From: Zygnema cylindricum
Lineage: Eukaryota; Streptophyta; Zygnematophyceae; Zygnematales; Zygnemataceae
NCBI GenBank assembly: GCA_037447655.1
Contig: JBBHKE010003519.1
Location: 393,362-434,965 of the forward strand
Length of the DNA stretch: 41,604 bases
Direction of reading: 5' to 3'
Of the stretch, positions 37,230 through 41,604 are shown in pieces. How positions within the stretch are numbered: position 1 is the stretch's first letter; every line of letters begins with the position of its first letter. A model generated the notes under the pieces. That model had not been told where the DNA came from. It made no database searches and saw only the letters and a program-made list of their open reading frames with translations. The translations under genes were made by a program, and so were the position numbers.

Positions 37230-38337
37230 GGCTAAAAGTGATATTTTCTATTCTACCTTTTTTTTTAGTCTTGCAGTTCATATACTTGTTGTAGTCACTG
37301 AGAATTGACAGGAAACCATGGCTGCCTTAGACAGATGAGAAGATAGACAAAAAGACAAAGCTCATGCAAAAGTATTTGCCACATAGAGGGTTTGATCGTG
37401 TAACCTCATGACGAAGGCCGTAAAGAAAAATGCGTACGCCTTATCCGTTAGGTCTTGATGAATCGATACATACATTATGTTTCATAACTATTTAAAGATG
37501 TCATGGTGAGATATTCTTTTTAGCGACTTACAAAACGAAACGAAACATGGAACGTGTGGTACCGCACGAAATGCAGTATCGCACGAAATAAATGAAACAG
37601 ACATTTGATGTCGACGGACGAAATTTAATGTCGCGATCGACGGCTCGCGAAGCAAGAAGAAAATTTAAGAGGTCAACACGAAATGTTGACCATTGAAATT
37701 CAACAGTCAACACGGAACTTTGACTGGTTAAATTCAAAGGTCAACATTTATTCGGCGCGCCTTCGATCGAACGGCTGCAATTGATCACCGTGAAAAGAAC
37801 GGACGGCACGCGTGAGTGTTAGGATGCCGACTATCTGGGAGAAGTACAGCAAAATGGGAGGAAATGGCACGTGGCATCATCCTATAGGATGCTGGAAGTG
37901 AAAAGGGACAAAATGTGATTGAGCTATTTTGCCACGTGGCAGACCGGGAATGGTGCCGAATATATCCGTACATAAAGTACGGCGGCTGTTGTACTTTGTA
38001 TGCACAATAATTAAGGTACTTTACTTTTATTTGTTTAGAGTAGGTATTAGGAGTTTTCAAGACTTAGAAAAATATTGAAAAGTCCTCTCTCCCAGAGGCC
38101 ATCTATACAAATATGTTGTCTTTGATCTGCCATAACTTAATGCTCAGGTGAGCAAATTCAGTGATTCATTTTGCAACGCACTCAAGGGAGTCCAATCTAC
38201 ATAGGGGTGTTGTTAGCCAGAGTTTTTCAGTCCCAGGGTGGGACTTATCTATTGTCAAAGTCAACGGTGCATATACTATCCTAGAGGCTTTACATAAGCT
38301 CAACATTCTGTGTACCAATGGAGGTCACACAATTATA
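37230..38337 (+). repeat. 5' LTR of element 4 (family B)
   Basis: About 1.1 kb. It contains the antisense tRNA-like module, a diverged CGAAATAAATG...CATTTGATGTCG inverted repeat near 37577, two ACGTGGC boxes (about 37867 and CCACGTGG at 37932-37939), ACGCGT near 37809, hairpin TGCTCAGGTGAGCA near 38140 and GCACTCAAGGGAGTCC near 38177. ATGGAGGTCACA at 38318 is the presumed gag start, 20 nt before the LTR end. Confidence 0.87.
37386..37464 (-). other. tRNA-like module in element 4 LTR (antisense)
   Basis: Minus strand AAGACCTAACGGATAAGGCG is very close to the tRNA-Arg D-arm (GTGGCCTAATGGATAAGGCG); the T-arm-like region about 45 nt on, GAGGTTACACGATCAAACCC, is a poor B box. It matches the module at 3436-3514. 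Confidence 0.55.
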
Positions 38338-39310
38338 GGTTATGGGCCCATACTAAAGGGTGCCCATTTTTAATGGAACAGGGTTCATTTAATCAGAAAG
38401 CATGATGAGGTGTGCATTGTTTGAAAAACGACGATGGGGCATTGTGAGTGGCTGTGTGCGTCGGCCATCCGCTAAATTGGGAGTTCCACCACGGTTTAGA
38501 GAATCTCGGTTCATTAGAGGATCTGCAGGGGCAGAGGGGGTGGAGGATGATGCAGAAAGCACCATGTCGGAGAAAAGGATGGAGAAAATCACACCAATGG
38601 CTAGTGGATCGGCTCTAGTAGCACCTGTTTAGAAAACAGAGGCGAATGATACTGAAATCTGGGATTTCAACAATACCATGGCGACTCATTTTATTCTCGG
38701 GCGTCTCACATAGGGAGTGACTACTCCTTATCTTCATGTGGAGAGGGCAGACGAGTAGTCGGAAGCTCTTGTCGACATTTACAAGAGCAGTACGATTCAG
38801 CAAGAGAAGCTGGAAGATCAGAAGGTACAGGCATATGTGTACAAAGGGGGAAAGATGTTAGATTTTTATAATGATTTGGCAAGGTTATTCATGGAGTTAG
38901 AAAGTGCAGGGAAAAGGGAGACTGAGAAAGAGAAGGTGAACACTTTGCTAATGAAACTCCCAGATGATTAGGGGAATATTGTTAACAGGGTCGAGGATTT
39001 GTCAGATCATCTTTGGATTTTGAATTTTGTTGTGGGGATGATTTTGATTCGGGAAAGCACAATTGAGATCCGTAGGGGAGGAAAGGGTGTTAAAGCATTG
39101 GCTACAGGTACTGACTGAGGGGGTAAAGATTCCAAGAAACCCTATGGGAACTTTGGTGGAGGAGGAAGAGGAAACTATGATGAATCTGGACCAAGGGCTC
39201 CGAAAGGGCTTTGCCATTTCTGTAAGAAGCTCGGAAACTACATAGTGGAGTGCACTAAGTTGACGGAGTTGCAATTGAAGGAGGAATCAATTGGAAAACC
39301 AGCCGGAAGG
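38318..39310 (+). pseudogene. copia gag remnant (element 4)
   Basis: From the LTR-internal ATG the frame reads VMGP through the primer-binding site and RVPIFNGTGFI, but has TAG and TAA stops within the first 15 codons and more later. Gag core pieces: FEKRRWGIVSGCV, VQAYVYKGGKMLDFYNDLA, NTLLMKLPDD, GMILIRESTIEIRRG. The zinc knuckle at about 39211-39252 reads CHFCKKLGNYIVEC, where the zinc-binding His is Asn. The frame then shifts near 39310 in an A-rich run. Confidence 0.87.
38338..38350 (+). other. Primer-binding site of element 4 (half-tRNA type)
   Basis: GGTTATGGGCCCA, identical to the site in element 3, directly after the LTR. Complementary to the anticodon arm of initiator tRNA-Met. Confidence 0.8.
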
Positions 39311-39764
39311 AAAAAAAGGCGTTTGCTGTGACACAAGTCGTGGAAAATATGTCGATGATAATAATAAAGAACTTCTCTTCAATAAGGAGTTGGAGGTGAA
39401 AGGTGAGCATGAGATTCAAAGAAAGCAAAAGTGTGCTTTTGGTGGAGGAAAGAGTGAAGAAGGATGGATCATTGATTCATGAGCCTCAATGCATATGTGC
39501 AGAGAAAAACCATTGTTTACCAAAATGAGAAAGATCCCTACTGTAGAGATAGAGTATCGGGATTGGAGAATAGTGACCACTAATTTAGTGGGATCAGTAG
39601 ATCTGAGGGTCCTAGTTGATGGAAAGACATCTACAATCACTTTCTTTGATGTTCTTTTTATTCCGGAGTTGAACAAAAATCTTATCTCTACGTCATTCTT
39701 AGATGATAAAAGATTTGAGACTACTACTAAGAAATGAGTCTTTGTTGCTAGCTATGAGAATGAA
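39311..39764 (+). pseudogene. copia protease remnant (element 4)
   Basis: KQKCAFGGGKSEEGWIIDS then TGA at 39480-39482 exactly at the Gly codon of the D-S-G active site (GGA to TGA), then ASMHMCREKPLFTKMRKIPT and IEYRDWRIVTTNLVGSVDL. A further TGA at 39735-39737 separates it from the integrase part. Same frame as the integrase ORF. Confidence 0.88.
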
Positions 39765-40901
39765 GTGTACTTCACAGCTGAAAAGGGTAGCCAAGGAATG
39801 TTTAGGCTGAATTTGAGTAATGGAAAGACGGGAGTTTACTATGCTGGTGTAAGTGATTTGATGATGTGGCATAAAAGATTGGGACATGTGCATCTAGATA
39901 GATTAAAAGAAATGAAGAAAATGGGTGTAGTTGAGGGAATACACTTTGAGGATAATGAGACTTTGGATGATTGTAGTGGGTGTGCACAAGGAAAAGCCCA
40001 CAGATTGCCTTTTCCAAAGGACGCAACATATAAGGGTGAAAAGGTTTTTGATTTGGTTCATACTGACATATGGGGACCGGCCAAAGTGCCATCAGTTGGA
40101 GGGATCAGATTTATGCTTACTATCACGGATGATTGGTCTAGATACTCTAGAGTATATTTCTTGAAAAACAAATCTGAGGCTTCGGCTTATTTTAAAGAGT
40201 ATAATGCATGTAGTGAAAAGCTCCATGCGACACTTATAAAAAGAGTGAGGAGTGATAATGGGGGGGAATTTACTTCTAATGGGTTTGAGGATTTTTTGAA
40301 AGAGGAAAGGGTTCAACACCAAAAGACTGTCCCAAATAATCCAGAACAAAACGGTGTAGCCAAGAGACTAAATCGGACTCTAAGTGATAGTGATCGTAGT
40401 ATGTTGACGGATAAAAAGACAAGGAAAAGTTTATGGGCAGAAGCTATGAATTGTGCTAACTATCTCAAAAATAGAGTCCTTACTTCGGCTATAAAAGGCC
40501 AAACACCTTATGAAAGATGGACCGGAAGAAAACCTAATATTTCACACTTAAAGGAGTTTGGAAGTCAAGTGTTTATTCTAAACAAAGAAAAATCTGATTG
40601 GAAGTTAGATGCTAGAGAAAAGGCGGGATACTTACTTGGGTATGATGAAAATGTAAAGGGATATAGATTTTATGATCTCGGAAGAGAAGACATAATTATA
40701 GTAAAACACTTGGTAGTTATGGATGAGGGAAAGTCCATAGATCCCATTAAGAACACCATATCGGTGAAGATTAGAATTGAATCCGAAAATGAGTTAGATT
40801 CAGATTCTTCTAATCGAACTCCGGTTCAGCCTGACCATGCAGAAGAAGAGGAAAAATTGACCGAGAGTGACTCTCTCTTGGAGCCACAACATCCCCTTTA
40901 A
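39765..40901 (+). CDS. copia integrase segment with DD35K core (element 4)
   Basis: 378 open codons. Pre-integrase zinc finger H36, H41, C70, C73 (MWHKRLGHVHLDRL, CSGCAQGKAHRLPFP). Integrase core: D101 in LVHTDIWGP, D164 in VRSDNGGEF, and position 200 in QNGVAKRLNRTL, where the catalytic Glu present in elements 2 and 3 (NGVAER) is Lys. Loss of this acid abolishes strand transfer in retroviral-type integrases, so this copy is inactive. The domain continues through YERWTGRKP, GYLLGYDENVKGYRFYDLG and the acidic linker, ending TAA at 40899-40901. Confidence 0.92.
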   Translation: MYFTAEKGSQGMFRLNLSNGKTGVYYAGVSDLMMWHKRLGHVHLDRLKEMKKMGVVEGIHFEDNETLDDCSGCAQGKAHRLPFPKDATYKGEKVFDLVHTDIWGPAKVPSVGGIRFMLTITDDWSRYSRVYFLKNKSEASAYFKEYNACSEKLHATLIKRVRSDNGGEFTSNGFEDFLKEERVQHQKTVPNNPEQNGVAKRLNRTLSDSDRSMLTDKKTRKSLWAEAMNCANYLKNRVLTSAIKGQTPYERWTGRKPNISHLKEFGSQVFILNKEKSDWKLDAREKAGYLLGYDENVKGYRFYDLGREDIIIVKHLVVMDEGKSIDPIKNTISVKIRIESENELDSDSSNRTPVQPDHAEEEEKLTESDSLLEPQHPL

Positions 40902-41604
40902 ACCGAGGAAGAAAACGAGGAAAGACCACGAATGGACGATGAACGTTTAGAGATGGATTCCACGGATTGGGGAGAAGGTGAAGTCATTCGGAGAAACCCA
41001 AGATTACCCTCTATCCCAATGCCGAAGTTTGAAGGAGGAAGGAGAAGCAGTAAGAGACTTCAAGAGAGACAAGTGAACAACAAGGTAACTAAGCCGTCAC
41101 ATTTGAGCGAACCCCAGACTTACTCGGAAGCAGTTAATAGTCCGGAGGGTGATAGATGGGTGACAGCTATTAATGATGAGATGGCTTCCATTATGGAAGG
41201 AGACACATGGGAGTTGGTGGATTGTCCTCCAGATAGAAAGCCGATAGGATGCAAGTGGGTATTTAAGTTAAAGCTCATCCCAGATAACACTATCGAGCGA
41301 TACAATGCCAGATTAGTGGCAAAGGGGTTCACACAGAAGGAGGGGATCGATTATGAGGAGACTTTTGCTCCGGTTGTTTGATTCCATTCCGTTCGGATTC
41401 TACTGAGTCTCGCGGCAGCGGAAGACATGGAAGTGCACCAGATGGACATCAAAACCGCTTTCTTACACGGAGAATTGGAAGAAGAGATCTTCATGCGACA
41501 ACCGGAAGGATTTGTGGAGAAAGGAGAGGAAAGCAAGGTGTGCAAATTGATAAAGTCCCTTTATGGACTAAAGCAAGCTCCACGCCAATGGAACAAAAAG
41601 TTGG
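40902..41604 (+). pseudogene. copia reverse transcriptase N-terminal part (element 4, runs off window)
   Basis: Same frame as the integrase segment. GGRRSSKRLQERQVNNKVTK, WVTAINDEMASIMEGDTWEL, GCKWVFKLKLIPDNTIERYN, KGFTQKEGIDYEETFAPVV, then TGA at 41379-41381 (CGA to TGA, the Arg of VVRFP), then [20 protein letters not shown] with the first catalytic Asp, [20 protein letters not shown] and [16 protein letters not shown] at the edge. The YVDD box would fall just beyond the window. Confidence 0.93.

Larger units (their letters stand above)
37230..41604 (+). mobile_element. Element 4: Ty1/copia (family B), 5' part, runs off window
   Basis: 5' LTR, half-tRNA primer-binding site, gag, protease, integrase and the first part of RT. 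Its LTR matches 3200-4215. Gag-pol has several stops and at least one frameshift. The left LTR edge is approximate because the first bases (TGAGGCAGGCTAAAAGTG) align only from GCTAAAA. The 3' half lies right of the window. Confidence 0.92.

Noticed and set aside
1-41604. Alternative genetic code with TGA or TAG as sense
   Set aside because: In-frame stops replace different residues (Lys, Gln, Gly, Arg, Pro) at copy-specific sites, as expected for decay, and other copies have sense codons there.

Overview
The window is intergenic, transposon-dense nuclear DNA from a eukaryote, most likely a streptophyte (land plant or relative). The evidence is plant-type Ty1/copia and Ty3/gypsy LTR retrotransposons primed by initiator-Met tRNA, short non-autonomous DNA transposons, no recognisable host gene, and a 10-N assembly gap at 35114-35123. 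I cannot name the species. Unusually frequent GTAC/CGTAC and ACGCGT words run through every repeat family.

Layout, left to right. (1) 1-3158: 3' half of a decayed copia element (element 1, family A) with its 3' LTR, followed by the last ~40 bp and 3' LTR of another copia family (family B, 3159-4215). (2) 4216-5253: no gene. (3) 5254-6299: copy 1 of a 1.05-kb non-coding repeat, R. (4) 6300-12506: a full-length but heavily broken family A copia (element 2). (5) 12507-12709 plus 18899-19739: R copy 2, split by element 3, a nearly complete minus-strand copia (12710-18898, family C, 5-bp TSD gttgt). (6) 19801-29382: a ~60-bp tandem repeat and an alternating array of inverted modules (L and X), split by a young Ty3/gypsy element (21317-28283, 5-bp TSD aagct, LTRs about 98.4% identical by my count). 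(7) 29505-30103: Tc1/mariner-like MITE with TA target site. (8) 30117-32284: two diverged copies of a CCAAT/TATA-bearing segment; 32285-32727: a hAT-like MITE with an 8-bp TSD. (9) 33218-34245: a 487-bp tandem duplication. (10) 34246-37229: GC-richer blocks of unknown origin around the gap, plus an LTR fragment (family D). (11) 37230-41604: 5' LTR and gag-pol up to mid-RT of a family B copia (element 4), cut by the window end.

The copia families share an architecture worth attention. Their LTRs carry, always antisense to the element, a tRNA-like module with A-box- and B-box-like sequence, but the tRNA resembled differs between families. Their primer-binding site matches the anticodon arm of initiator tRNA-Met (half-tRNA priming as in Drosophila copia and yeast Ty5). 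The gag start codon lies 20 nt inside the LTR, so gag reads through the primer-binding site (as in yeast Ty1). U3 and U5 carry conserved hairpins and a CACGTG box. The gypsy element carries a textbook -1 frameshift signal (GGGAAAT plus hairpin) between gag and pol. No element here looks autonomous: every gag-pol reading frame is interrupted.
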